Positions 18,607 to 26,430 of a stretch of 64,000 nucleotides of DNA are shown here, in pieces (within the stretch, counting starts at the first letter, position 1; every line of letters begins with the position of its first letter). Below the pieces are notes generated by a model, which did not search any database, was not told where the DNA came from, and was given only the letters and a program-made list of their open reading frames with translations. Source of the stretch: G963665495 sp963665495 (lineage in GTDB: Bacteria > Desulfobacterota > Desulfovibrionia > Desulfovibrionales > Desulfovibrionaceae); assembly GCA_963665495.1 (NCBI GenBank), contig OY762289.1, positions 5,766,001 through 5,830,000 on the forward strand. The letters run 5' to 3'. Position numbers and translations under genes: made by a program.

Positions 18607-19335
18607 TTATACGATCCCGCCGTTTGAGCGAATAACCTGGCCGTTGATCCATCCGCCGTCTGGTCCGGCGAGAAAGGCCACGAGACGGGCGACATCCTCA
18701 GGTTCTCCCAGTCGTTCCAGCGGAGCTGCTTTGCTGAGCCTGTCTATCAATTCCTGCGCTTTGCCCTCCAAAAACAGCTCCGTTCCCGTGGGGCCGGGGG
18801 CCACGGCATTGACCGTAATCCGGCGGCCGCGCATTTCATTGGCCATGGTGACTGTCAGGGCTTCCACAGCGGCTTTGGTTGCTGCGTAAATGCCGTACGT
18901 GGGCAGACGCAGGCCAATGACGCTGGAGGAGAGGTTGATGATACGGCCGCCTTCCCGCAGCCGGCTGGCCGCCTCGCGCAGGGTGTGAAACGTGCCTTTC
19001 AGGTTGATGTCCAAATGGCGCGCGATGGTGGCGTCGTCGGTTTCGGCGATCGGTGCAAGTTGCATGATGCCGGCATTGTTCACCAGCACATCCGTTCCGC
19101 CGAATTCTTTATCCGCAACATCAAAAAGCGAGCGTGCCTCGTCCGCCTTGCCCACGTCCGCCTTCACACTGACGGCCTTGCCGCCTCCGGCCTGTATCTC
19201 GGCCGTCAGGGTTTCGGCGGCTTCCTTGCTGCCCGCGTAGTTGATGACCACGGCAAAGTCGTCCTGCGCCAGGCGCCGGGCCACTGCCGCACCGATGCCT
19301 CGGGATGAGCCGGTAATTATCGCTGATTTTGTCAT
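18607..19335 (-). CDS. SDR-family NAD(P)-dependent oxidoreductase (FabG-like)
   Basis: This 242-residue classical short-chain dehydrogenase has the cofactor motif TGSSRGIG (residues 8-15), NNAG (about 86-89), the catalytic Ser in NLSSS and the YxxxK pair in YGIYAATKAA. The C-terminal GGWINGQVIRSNGG is typical of 3-oxoacyl-ACP reductase-like SDRs. Tyr and Lys are both present, so it should be active; the substrate cannot be told. The start has GGAG six bases upstream. A LysR-type regulator is divergently encoded, with a palindromic site between them, the usual arrangement for a regulator controlling the neighbouring oxidoreductase. Confidence 0.92.
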   Translation of the reverse strand: MTKSAIITGSSRGIGAAVARRLAQDDFAVVINYAGSKEAAETLTAEIQAGGGKAVSVKADVGKADEARSLFDVADKEFGGTDVLVNNAGIMQLAPIAETDDATIARHLDINLKGTFHTLREAASRLREGGRIINLSSSVIGLRLPTYGIYAATKAAVEALTVTMANEMRGRRITVNAVAPGPTGTELFLEGKAQELIDRLSKAAPLERLGEPEDVARLVAFLAGPDGGWINGQVIRSNGGIV

Positions 19336-19385
19336 AACGATCTCCTTGTTTTTTTACTTCCTGCATAGAGAATGGTCATGCGATT

Positions 19386-19423
19386 GCATAATGCAAATGC
19401 ATAGTTTAGCATAAGTATTATGC
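19386..19423. promoter_or_regulatory. Inverted GCATAAT/ATTATGC repeat, candidate LysR operator
   Basis: GCATAAT at 19386-19392 is mirrored by ATTATGC at 19417-19423, with further GCAT/ATGC copies between them. The repeat lies in the 173-bp divergent region between the SDR gene and the LysR-type regulator, where such regulators usually bind. Confidence 0.55.
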
Positions 19424-19508
19424 GTTAGAAACATAGTGGCTGCAGAGCTTGTCTTTCCGCGGCCAGGAGAAGGCTTGGGAAAGCAATCAGCATCCCGTAC
19501 GGAGTGCC

Positions 19509-20426
19509 ATGCGTTTAGAAAAGCTGCGGAAAATGGATTTGAACCTGCTGGTGATTTTCATGGTCCTGGCGGAAGAACGGCACGTCTCACGCGCGGCCGT
19601 ACGCTTGTCTCTTTCGCAGCCGGCCGTGAGCCGGGCCTTGCAGCGGTTGCGCTATATGCTCGGCGATGACCTGATGATCAGGGCGGGAGGGAGTTACGCG
19701 CTTACGCCCGCGGGACAACGACTTTTTGATGCTCTGGGGAGTATGCTGCCCAGGCTGGAAAAGCTTATGGGCGGTACGCGCTTCGATCCGAACTCCGATC
19801 ACGCCCGCTTCAGGATTGTTTTGACGGACAACGCGGCGGCTGTGCTCGTGCCGCTGCTGTGCCGGGAAATTTTGCCCGGTGCGGAAAAAGTGGTGTTTCA
19901 TTTTCTGCCCTGGCACGAACAGGCCTACGACGACCTGCTGCACGGACGGGTGGATCTGCTCCTGAACGCGGACGACGGCCATGCCCCGCCTTTTTGCCGG
20001 ACGGAGACGTTGTATGAGGATCAGTTCGTCTGCGTCGTGGCTGCGGAAGCTTCGTATACGAATCCCCTGTCCATGGAGGCATATCTGGAGGCCAGCCATA
20101 TTTGCGTGGATGTTCTGGGTGGCGTGCAGACCATTCCTCAAAGACAGCTGACGCAGTCCGGAGTCGCAAGACACTGCTCCCTTCATGTACCGTATTTTAT
20201 CACGGCCATACGCAGCGTCGCAGGCACGAATCTTGTTGCGACAGTGCCTCGGAAACTCGCCGTGAGAGAATGCTCCGACGCCAGGATCCGTATACTGGAG
20301 CCGCCGAAGGAATTGTCGGCATTCAATTACCTGATGATCTGGCATCCGCGGGTGGAGCCGGACAGCGCCCATGCCTGGCTGCGTAGTGTCATGAGACAGG
20401 CCGGACAACTTGTGATGCGGGCGTGA
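19509..20426 (+). CDS. LysR-family transcriptional regulator
   Basis: The ATG giving MRLEKLRKMDLNLL has GGAG four bases upstream; the protein is 305 residues. The winged helix-turn-helix occupies residues 8-66 (DLNLLVIFMVLAEERHVSRAA, then LSLSQPAVSRALQRLR), followed by the linker helix and a periplasmic-binding-protein-like effector domain (about 95-300). The N-terminal MDLNLL and the pattern of the effector domain resemble the NodD/LinR-like group. It probably controls the divergent SDR gene and itself through the palindrome between them. The effector is unknown. Confidence 0.92.
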   Translation: MRLEKLRKMDLNLLVIFMVLAEERHVSRAAVRLSLSQPAVSRALQRLRYMLGDDLMIRAGGSYALTPAGQRLFDALGSMLPRLEKLMGGTRFDPNSDHARFRIVLTDNAAAVLVPLLCREILPGAEKVVFHFLPWHEQAYDDLLHGRVDLLLNADDGHAPPFCRTETLYEDQFVCVVAAEASYTNPLSMEAYLEASHICVDVLGGVQTIPQRQLTQSGVARHCSLHVPYFITAIRSVAGTNLVATVPRKLAVRECSDARIRILEPPKELSAFNYLMIWHPRVEPDSAHAWLRSVMRQAGQLVMRA

Positions 20427-20524
20427 AACTCGGTTGCGGCTGGGATTCCGGCCGGCTGGTTCGGGACGCACGGTCCACCAGGCCTATAACCTATAAGCGC
20501 CTTTTTCCCTTTTTAAGTCATGAA

Positions 20525-20556
20525 GCCCCCCTGCCGTTCGAAAAGGCGGCAGGGGG
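20525..20556. terminator. Shared hairpin terminator between convergent genes
   Basis: A stem of about ten GC-rich pairs (CCCCCTGCCG with CGGCAGGGGG) sits between the LysR gene end and the end of the serine dehydratase gene. On the plus strand it is followed by AAGC and seven A's; on the minus strand by few T's. It is probably used in both directions. Confidence 0.65.
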
Positions 20557-20574
20557 AAGCAAAAAAACGGCGCC

Positions 20575-22083
20575 TCAGCAGTCCACCATGGTCATGCCGA
20601 GTCCTGCCGTGCCCATTTCCTTGAAAGGCTGGGGCAAGGCCCTGCCGGTCTGCAGCATGGCCATGATCACGCGGTCCAGGTCTTCCCAATGCTGGGAGAT
20701 GATTTCGTTTTTGGCCATCAGGCTGGCGTTGTAGGCCTTGAGCGCGCCGAAGGCGTTGCGCTCGATGCAGGGAATCAGTACGTAGCCGCCTACCGGATCG
20801 CAGGACATGCCCAGATGGTGCTCCAGGGCGATGGTGGCGGCCACTTCCGTGACGTTGAGCGGCGTGCCCGAAGCATAGGTCGTCATGGCGGCGGCCATGG
20901 ACGAGGCTACGCCGATCTCTCCCTGACAGCCCACTTCCGCACCGGCCACGCTCGCGTTGTTTTTGCAGAGAAAACCCACCAGAGCCGCTGCCAGCAGTCC
21001 CTTGCGCATCTGTTCGCGCGAAAGGTTGAGGTGTTCCTGCATGAGCTTGACCAGCGCGGGCATGGTTCCGGCCGAGCCCAGGGTGGGGGCGGTCACGGCC
21101 AGCCGTCCGGCCGCGTTGCCTTCGGAAACCGCCAGCGCATAGCTGCTGATGAGTTGCATCAGGGCTTCGCCGCGTTCCATTTTCTGCGCCTGCTCATAAA
21201 TATGTTTGGCCTTGCGGTGGAATTCGAAGGGAGCGGGCAGCAGCCCTTCTTCCTTGAGTCCCAGGGCCACGCCGTCGAGCATGGTATCCAGGACGAGGTC
21301 GAGATGTTTGTTGATGCTGCTTTCATCGCTGCCCATGATGGCCATTTCGTTTTCCAGCATGATCGCGTGCAGAGGCTTGTTTTCTTTTTCCGCCAGAGCG
21401 CTGAACGCGGTCATGCTGCCGTAGACATACGCCGGCTCGCCCCGTTTTTCTTCGGGCTGTCCCTTCCAGGAAAAAAAGCCTCCCCCGGTGGAATAATATT
21501 CGCGTTCGGCCAGCACCTTGCCGTCCTTGTCCAGCACCTTCATGACCAGCGTATTGTTGAACGGGTAGTCGTGATCGACCTTGTCCCAGACCAGGGTGAG
21601 TTTGTGGCCGATGCCGAACTCCTTGCCCGCTATTTTGATGGTATGTTTTTTGGTCTCGTCGTTCAGCGCATCCATCACCTTAGGATTACAGGATTCGGGT
21701 TTTTCCCCCAGCAACCCGGCCAGGAGAGCCCTGCCCGTACGGTGTCCTTTGCCAGTCGAGGACAGGCTGCCGTAGAGATGGGCCTTGATGGTATGCGCGG
21801 CTGCCAGGGTGGCTTTGTCCTGGCTTTCCAGAAAGGCGCGGAAGTCGCTGGCGATGCGCAGCGGGGCCAGGGTGTGCGAACTGGACGGACCGGGCCCCAC
21901 TTTGAACAGGTCGGTGATCGAGGTGATGATTTTCCCGGCCGGTGGTCCCGCGTAGCAGACATCCTTGGGCAGACCGGGAAAGTCCGAAGCCGGAATGCCT
22001 CTGGCCTGGGCCGGGATGGTCTGCAGCAGACCGACTCCGGCCGTTGCGAAAGCTGCTGTTTTGAGAAAAAAACGTCTGTCCAT
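20575..22083 (-). CDS. Fe-S L-serine dehydratase with a Tat export signal
   Basis: The ATG at 22083 (AAGGAGG six bases upstream) gives 502 residues. The C-terminal 450 match the one-chain iron-sulfur L-serine ammonia-lyase, which converts L-serine to pyruvate and ammonia: GPSSSHT near residue 66, then cysteines 386 (GAEVGCQGE), 428 (MSCDPVGG) and 439 (LIPCIERN) as cluster ligands. The C-terminal residue is Cys502, which in the Legionella enzyme folds back to cap the cluster iron. Residues 1-27 carry RRFFLK, a hydrophobic stretch and AQA, a convincing twin-arginine signal. Typical family members are cytoplasmic, so export of the folded, cluster-loaded enzyme is unusual. It is apparently monocistronic. 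Confidence 0.9.
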   Translation of the reverse strand: MDRRFFLKTAAFATAGVGLLQTIPAQARGIPASDFPGLPKDVCYAGPPAGKIITSITDLFKVGPGPSSSHTLAPLRIASDFRAFLESQDKATLAAAHTIKAHLYGSLSSTGKGHRTGRALLAGLLGEKPESCNPKVMDALNDETKKHTIKIAGKEFGIGHKLTLVWDKVDHDYPFNNTLVMKVLDKDGKVLAEREYYSTGGGFFSWKGQPEEKRGEPAYVYGSMTAFSALAEKENKPLHAIMLENEMAIMGSDESSINKHLDLVLDTMLDGVALGLKEEGLLPAPFEFHRKAKHIYEQAQKMERGEALMQLISSYALAVSEGNAAGRLAVTAPTLGSAGTMPALVKLMQEHLNLSREQMRKGLLAAALVGFLCKNNASVAGAEVGCQGEIGVASSMAAAMTTYASGTPLNVTEVAATIALEHHLGMSCDPVGGYVLIPCIERNAFGALKAYNASLMAKNEIISQHWEDLDRVIMAMLQTGRALPQPFKEMGTAGLGMTMVDC

Positions 22084-22354
22084 CACCTGCCTCCTTGCTG
22101 CAGCTCCCTGCCGGAAGCGTCTGTACGCGTTATCCCGGACTGGAATCCGGGCTGTTGTGCCTGTAAAATTGCGCAAAAAAAAGACTAAGGAACAGTATGC
22201 TGTTCCGCCGTTAACATTTCGGCAATTCCTTAAATAGAGAATTCCATAATACGCACTTCAGTTTCCGGAAGTAAATAGAAGAGGCCGGACGGAAGTGAAA
22301 AATGTCTTTAGGAATAAAAGGCCGCGGGGGAGAGTCGGTCTGGCTGCAGCGCGG

Positions 22355-23329
22355 TCAGCTGGCCGCGATGCCTGTGAGGGCGATGATGCGTTCCATGAAG
22401 TCCTGGTATTCCTCGCCGCTGGAGGCTTTGAGGGCGGAAAGCCGGTAGAACATGTTGGTGGAGGGGGATTCGCGCCGTGCAATATCCATGTCGATGCGGT
22501 CCACGTTGACCACGGTCCAGCATTCGACGTACCCCGTGGCCTTGGCTTTCTGGTGGCTTTTTTCCGCCTCGCCCACCCGGTTGTGGATGTTGGAAAAATC
22601 CGTGCCGCCTTTGACCTCCACGGCAATGATGTTGCGGAACCGTCCTTTGCCAATTTCCTCGCGGATCACGATATCCGGGTCCGGGGCGAATTCGATGAGC
22701 ACCGTACGCCCGGCGGCGTTAGTGAGTTCGATCCGGCCCGCGTTGGAATGGGTTGCCGCATGCTGCACGATCTCGTGAATGGCCTGGAACACGTCGATGA
22801 TGCCGGCCAGTCCTTTTTTGACATTGGCCCCGCCCCGCAGCTGCGGCCCCAGGGTCAGCAGTGTCAGATCGTCGAAAAGCTCCCGGCTGAGGCGGTCCGA
22901 TCCGATGCCTTCGAGCAGCGCCGCGGCGCTGGAGATCAGGCCTTTGCATAGTTCCGGCAACCGCTCGTTGTTTTTGGGGGACAGGGAGCCCTTGGTTTCC
23001 ATGGCTTTGAATCCGGAAACCCCGAACTGCGTGGTATAGAATTCCTTCTGGCTGAATCCCAGGAGCAGGCGGTAATAGCCCAGCAGAAAGGGGTTGGCCT
23101 TCAGCAGGCAGGGCACCGCAAAAACCAGTTCGCCTCGGAGGCCGAGCTTGGCCAGTTTTTTCAGCAGCATCTGCGGAACGTATTCCGAAAGTTCCGTGTC
23201 CAGGGTGGCCAGATTCACCTTGTCCAGCGTATGACTCAGGGCTTCGTACAGATACGTGGTACGCAGTTGTCCCAAAGCGTAGGAAAAGTCGATCTGCAGC
23301 TCGGGCGCGGGAATGGATACGGCGGACAT
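22355..23329 (-). CDS. XcyI-type type II restriction endonuclease
   Basis: The 324-residue protein resembles the XcyI/Cfr9I restriction enzymes in several stretches (QIDFSYALGQLRTTYLYEAL, LRGELVFAVP, LGYYRLLLGFSQKEFY). A PD-(D/E)xK-type catalytic site is visible: PD at residues 218-219, then EVK at 238-240. Family members cleave CCCGGG; this specificity is inferred by homology. Its start overlaps the stop of the methyltransferase gene by one base (TGATG), so expression is coupled and the modifying enzyme is made first. Recalled family resemblance rather than a search supports the name. Confidence 0.85.
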   Translation of the reverse strand: MSAVSIPAPELQIDFSYALGQLRTTYLYEALSHTLDKVNLATLDTELSEYVPQMLLKKLAKLGLRGELVFAVPCLLKANPFLLGYYRLLLGFSQKEFYTTQFGVSGFKAMETKGSLSPKNNERLPELCKGLISSAAALLEGIGSDRLSRELFDDLTLLTLGPQLRGGANVKKGLAGIIDVFQAIHEIVQHAATHSNAGRIELTNAAGRTVLIEFAPDPDIVIREEIGKGRFRNIIAVEVKGGTDFSNIHNRVGEAEKSHQKAKATGYVECWTVVNVDRIDMDIARRESPSTNMFYRLSALKASSGEEYQDFMERIIALTGIAAS

Positions 23330-24201
23330 CAGGCTGCGATCCTGACAATACGGCTCGCGGCGATCTGCAAACGTTCCGCGGCCAGAGAGACATACTCCGG
23401 GTTCAGTTCGACGCCCACATAGGGGCGCTGGAGATCCTGGCAGACCAGGCCTACGGTGCCGCTGCCGAAAAAGGGGTCCAGCACGAAATCCCCGGCCCGG
23501 CTGGAAGCCCGGATGCAGGGCTCGATCAGTTTGGGAGGAAACGTGGCGAAATGCGCCCCGGCAAAGGGCTGCGTATTGACTTCCCAGACGCTGCGTTTGT
23601 TGCGCAGCTTTCCGTTGAGACCGGGTTCACGGATGGCTTCGTAGTCGTAATAATAGCGTTCGTTCTTGGTGAGCATGAACAGATATTCGTGCGCACGTGT
23701 GGGCCGGTCCTTGACGCTCTCGGGCATGGCATTGGGCTTTTGCCAGACAATGTCGCTGCGCAGATACCAGCCGTCGTCCTGCAAGGCAAAGGCCAGCCGC
23801 CAGGGAATGCCGAGCAGGTCTTTGGGCTTGAGCCCTTCGGGCGTGGTGGGCCGTACGGTCATGGCGCGCGCGGGATTTTTCTTGTCCGTGGCGCGATAAC
23901 CGCGGTTGCCGCTGGTATAACCGTCGCCGATGTTCAGCCACAGGGTGCCGTCCGGGCGCAGTATGCGCTTGACCTCGTTGAAAATGGCCACCAGGCGGTT
24001 GATGAACTGAGGCAGACTGTTTTCCAGGCCGATCTGCCCGTCGATGCAGTAATCCCGCAACCCCCAATAAGGGGGCGAGGTCACCGCGCATTGCACGGAT
24101 TCGGAAGGCAGACGCCGCAGCGCATGATAGGAGTCGCCCTGCAGAACCAGGGAATCTTCCAGAGTCAACTGGGCGGGAGCTTGTATGTTTTTGCGTTTCA
24201 T
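23329..24201 (-). CDS. DNA methyltransferase of the XcyI-type system (probable N4-cytosine)
   Basis: The start giving MKRKNIQAP makes a 290-residue enzyme; an upstream GTG would add 25 residues, and neither has a strong Shine-Dalgarno site. The catalytic motif TSPPYWGLRDY (about residues 42-52) comes before the S-adenosylmethionine motif DPFFGSGTVGL (about 243-253). This order, and the SPPYW form, are usual for N4-cytosine methylases such as those protecting CCCGGG. It precedes the restriction gene in the same operon and should protect the host. CCCGGG does occur in this window (for example near 45813), so protection would be needed if that is the site. Confidence 0.9.
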   Translation of the reverse strand: MKRKNIQAPAQLTLEDSLVLQGDSYHALRRLPSESVQCAVTSPPYWGLRDYCIDGQIGLENSLPQFINRLVAIFNEVKRILRPDGTLWLNIGDGYTSGNRGYRATDKKNPARAMTVRPTTPEGLKPKDLLGIPWRLAFALQDDGWYLRSDIVWQKPNAMPESVKDRPTRAHEYLFMLTKNERYYYDYEAIREPGLNGKLRNKRSVWEVNTQPFAGAHFATFPPKLIEPCIRASSRAGDFVLDPFFGSGTVGLVCQDLQRPYVGVELNPEYVSLAAERLQIAASRIVRIAA

Positions 24202-24355
24202 GGTGTCGAACACAATGAGCTGATTAGTAAAACGTGATGTTGCAAAAACTAAACTTTTGTTGCATTGTGTGTTCACATTATGGGGCTTATCCGACCAAAA
24301 GTCGAGCTATTTTTTAGAATCCGGCGCGCGTCCGGACCGTCACGGAGGAAGATCA

Positions 24356-25255
24356 ATGCGCATTCTGGCCACACTGTTCGTACTGTTTTTTTCATTTTCA
24401 ACAGCGGGATACGCAAAGACTCTGACCCTGGCCACCTGGAACGTGGACAATCTTACGGCCGTGGCCGGAAAAGCCATGCGCAGCCGCGCGCCCAAGCGTA
24501 CGGAGGAGGATTTCGCCCGGCTGGCGCAGTATGCGGAGCGCCTGGACGCCGACGTGATCGCCCTGCAGGAGGTCGCATCGCCCGAGGCCGTGGCCAGACT
24601 TTTTCCGCCCGTCTCCTATACGACCCTGTTTTCCGGACGGTATGATTCGGACATGCGGGCTCCTCAGGATATTTTCAATGCCCTGGTGCTCAGAAAGGAC
24701 AGCGTACGGCTGCTGCGCCAGGAGGATCTCCAGGAGCTGGCCTTCGGTTCCTATGCCAGCGGATTCTGGACACGGTTCGGCGTGGCCGCGCTGCTGGAGG
24801 TTCGCGGACACCGTTTCTGGGTCCTGAACGTACACCTGAAAACCGGCTGCCACAACAAGGGGCTGAAGCGTCCGCGCGTTCCCGCCTGTAAGACTCTGGC
24901 GAAACAGGCCCGAGTGCTGGGGCAATGGGTCGCGCAAAAACTGCGGGAGGGTACGCTGTTCGTTTTGATGGGTGATTTCAACCGGCGGATTAACGATTAC
25001 GGCGCACGGGACCATCTCTGGCAGGCCCTGGATCCGTCCGGCAGCGCGCTCGTACGCTTTCCGGCGGCAGGAGAACAGCTCTGCCCGCGTCACCAGGGGG
25101 AAAACTTCATCGACTATATCATTACGGACCAGCAGGCGGCGGCCTACGCCGTACGGGGGAGCTTTCAGGAGATTATCTACCAGACCACAAAACCCTCCCA
25201 GCTGCGCAAGCTTTCGGATCACTGCCCGCTGCGTTTGCAGCTCGATATTCCGTAG
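24356..25255 (+). CDS. Secreted endonuclease/exonuclease/phosphatase-family nuclease
   Basis: The ATG at 24356 has GGAGG about eight bases upstream and begins a signal peptide (MRILATLFVLFFSFSTAGYA), so the 299-residue protein is exported. The mature part has the DNase I-like fold signatures: TWNVDNL, ALQEVAS (metal-binding Glu), LNVHLKTGC, MGDFNRRIND (Asp/Asn pair) and SDHCPL (Asp-His at the C-terminal end). It should be a metal-dependent nuclease or phosphodiesterase acting outside the cytoplasm, perhaps for DNA scavenging. It is transcribed divergently from the restriction-modification operon, and the two share a roughly 150-bp promoter region. Confidence 0.88.
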   Translation: MRILATLFVLFFSFSTAGYAKTLTLATWNVDNLTAVAGKAMRSRAPKRTEEDFARLAQYAERLDADVIALQEVASPEAVARLFPPVSYTTLFSGRYDSDMRAPQDIFNALVLRKDSVRLLRQEDLQELAFGSYASGFWTRFGVAALLEVRGHRFWVLNVHLKTGCHNKGLKRPRVPACKTLAKQARVLGQWVAQKLREGTLFVLMGDFNRRINDYGARDHLWQALDPSGSALVRFPAAGEQLCPRHQGENFIDYIITDQQAAAYAVRGSFQEIIYQTTKPSQLRKLSDHCPLRLQLDIP

Positions 25256-25316
25256 CGGCTAATTCCAATTCTAAATCAGATATGCCTTATTATTTAATCC
25301 CTGATAAAGTAAAAAA

Positions 25317-25512
25317 GAGCCCCAACGGGGCGAAATAAATAGAATCCAGGGTGTAACCCTGGGTAAGTTCCGTGCGTATGGCAGAGCCCTGAAAGGGCGA
25401 CATGGTAGAACAACAACCTTTCGCCATGTCGCCCTTTCAGGGCTTATTCCTTTCTGATTGCCTTCCCCAGGGCGTTGCCCTGGGCTCTATCTATGTCGCC
25501 CCGTTGGGGCTC
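25317..25512. repeat. 196-bp nested palindromic element
   Basis: Three inverted pairs share exactly one centre (25414.5): GAGCCCCAACGGGGCGA at 25317-25333 with its complement at 25496-25512; an 18/19-base CCAGGG..CCTGGG pair at 25346-25363 and 25465-25483; and an exact 21-base pair at 25385-25405 and 25424-25444. Each arm unit is itself a small palindrome (for example GCCCCAACGGGGC). An 18-base loop lies at the centre. The structure resembles REP/BIME-type elements mobilised by RAYT transposases; no such transposase is encoded in the window. It lies in the 320-bp gap between the convergent nuclease and SRAP genes. Confidence 0.8.
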
Positions 25513-25575
25513 TGGTTTTCCTTTTTCGGAGACTGGTGGCAGGTATTGCCAGGTATTGCAGACAAGGACTTGGAG

Positions 25576-26235
25576 TCAGATATCCTGTTGCGCGGTTGCC
25601 TGGCGGGTCCGTTCTTCCTGTTTGGGGTCGGCCGGCCAGAGGCGCATGGTCTGCGGGGCGTGCGGTCGCAGCAGTTGCTGCAGCGCGGTCGCGGACAGCG
25701 TCGGGTTCAGCCAGCGGACGCAGGCTTCGGGCGTCAGGATCACGGGCATGCGGTCGTGCAGGGGGGCGATCAATTCGTTGGCGCTGGTGGTGATGATGGT
25801 GCAGGTGTACAGCCCGATTTCCTCCGGCCCCTGCCAGCTTTCCCAGAGTCCGGCCATGGCAAAGGGCGTCTCATCCGCCAGGCCGATGGCGTAGGGCTCC
25901 TTGTTTTTGCCCTCTTTTTTCCACTCATAAAAGCGGGTGGCCGGAATCAGACAGCGCCTGCGCTTGAAAGCCGTCCGGAAGGAGGGCTTTTCCGCCACGG
26001 TCTCGGCGCGCGCGTTGAACATCTTGTAATCCGTCTGCGGATCCTTTGCCCAGTGGGGCACCAGCCCCCAGCGCAGCGAACGCCCGATACGCGAGCCTTC
26101 CTGGGTGGGCAGGATCGCCAGAACATACGCGCCCGGCGCATAGTTCAGCCCCGGTGCGTACTGCGGCTCTTCCGCCAGCCCGAAAGCCGCGGCCGCCCGC
26201 TTGGGCGGCATGTCAAATCCGAATCGTCCGCACAT
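25576..26235 (-). CDS. SOS response-associated peptidase (SRAP/YedK family)
   Basis: The start giving MCGRFGF is chosen because the family requires Cys2 to become N-terminal and form the thiazolidine crosslink with abasic sites in single-stranded DNA. The 219-residue protein has the other active-site elements: NARAET (Asn), RFYEWKK (Glu) and LHDRMP (His). It protects abasic sites at replication forks. It stands alone, between the palindromic element and the end of the hyp operon. Confidence 0.93.
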   Translation of the reverse strand: MCGRFGFDMPPKRAAAAFGLAEEPQYAPGLNYAPGAYVLAILPTQEGSRIGRSLRWGLVPHWAKDPQTDYKMFNARAETVAEKPSFRTAFKRRRCLIPATRFYEWKKEGKNKEPYAIGLADETPFAMAGLWESWQGPEEIGLYTCTIITTSANELIAPLHDRMPVILTPEACVRWLNPTLSATALQQLLRPHAPQTMRLWPADPKQEERTRQATAQQDI

Positions 26236-26323
26236 GATCGCCAACCTCATTGTCCGGGGTATTCAACTCAATAACCCCCATCTGACCTTTGTAAGGCGGT
26301 ATCGATGCTTTGTAAAATGTAAA

Positions 26324-26356
26324 AACAGGCTGAAAATGAGCTATTTTCAACCTGTT
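26324..26356 (-). terminator. Intrinsic terminator downstream of hypE
   Basis: A 14-pair stem with one mismatch (AACAGG..TGAAAAT paired with ATTTTCA..CCTGTT) and a 5-base loop is followed on the minus strand by a short T-run. It ends the long hydrogenase-like/Nif-like/Hyp operon. Confidence 0.7.
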
Positions 26357-26375
26357 AAAAGTTTTGGGAGAGCTC

Positions 26376-26419
26376 AGAGAACCTTTTTCCAAAAAGGTTC
26401 TCTGGCCGCCGGAGGCATT
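26376..26419. repeat. Copy of the GGCCGCCGGAGGC intergenic palindrome family (half-copy)
   Basis: A perfect 13-bp hairpin (AGAGAACCTTTTT with its complement) is followed by GGCCGCCGGAGGCATT. The same parts make the full palindrome at 54245-54304; the left GCCTCCGGCGGCC arm is missing here. It may also add to termination after hypE. Confidence 0.7.
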
Positions 26420-26430
26420 CCTTTTCTGTT

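Noticed and set aside
24202..24276. N-terminal extension of the methyltransferase from the upstream GTG
   Set aside because: The extra 25 residues have no family counterpart that I recognise, and the GTG lacks a Shine-Dalgarno site. The ATG at 24201 is preferred, with moderate certainty.
25262..25575. CRISPR array
   Set aside because: The repeats are inverted around one centre rather than direct and evenly spaced, and no cas genes are present.
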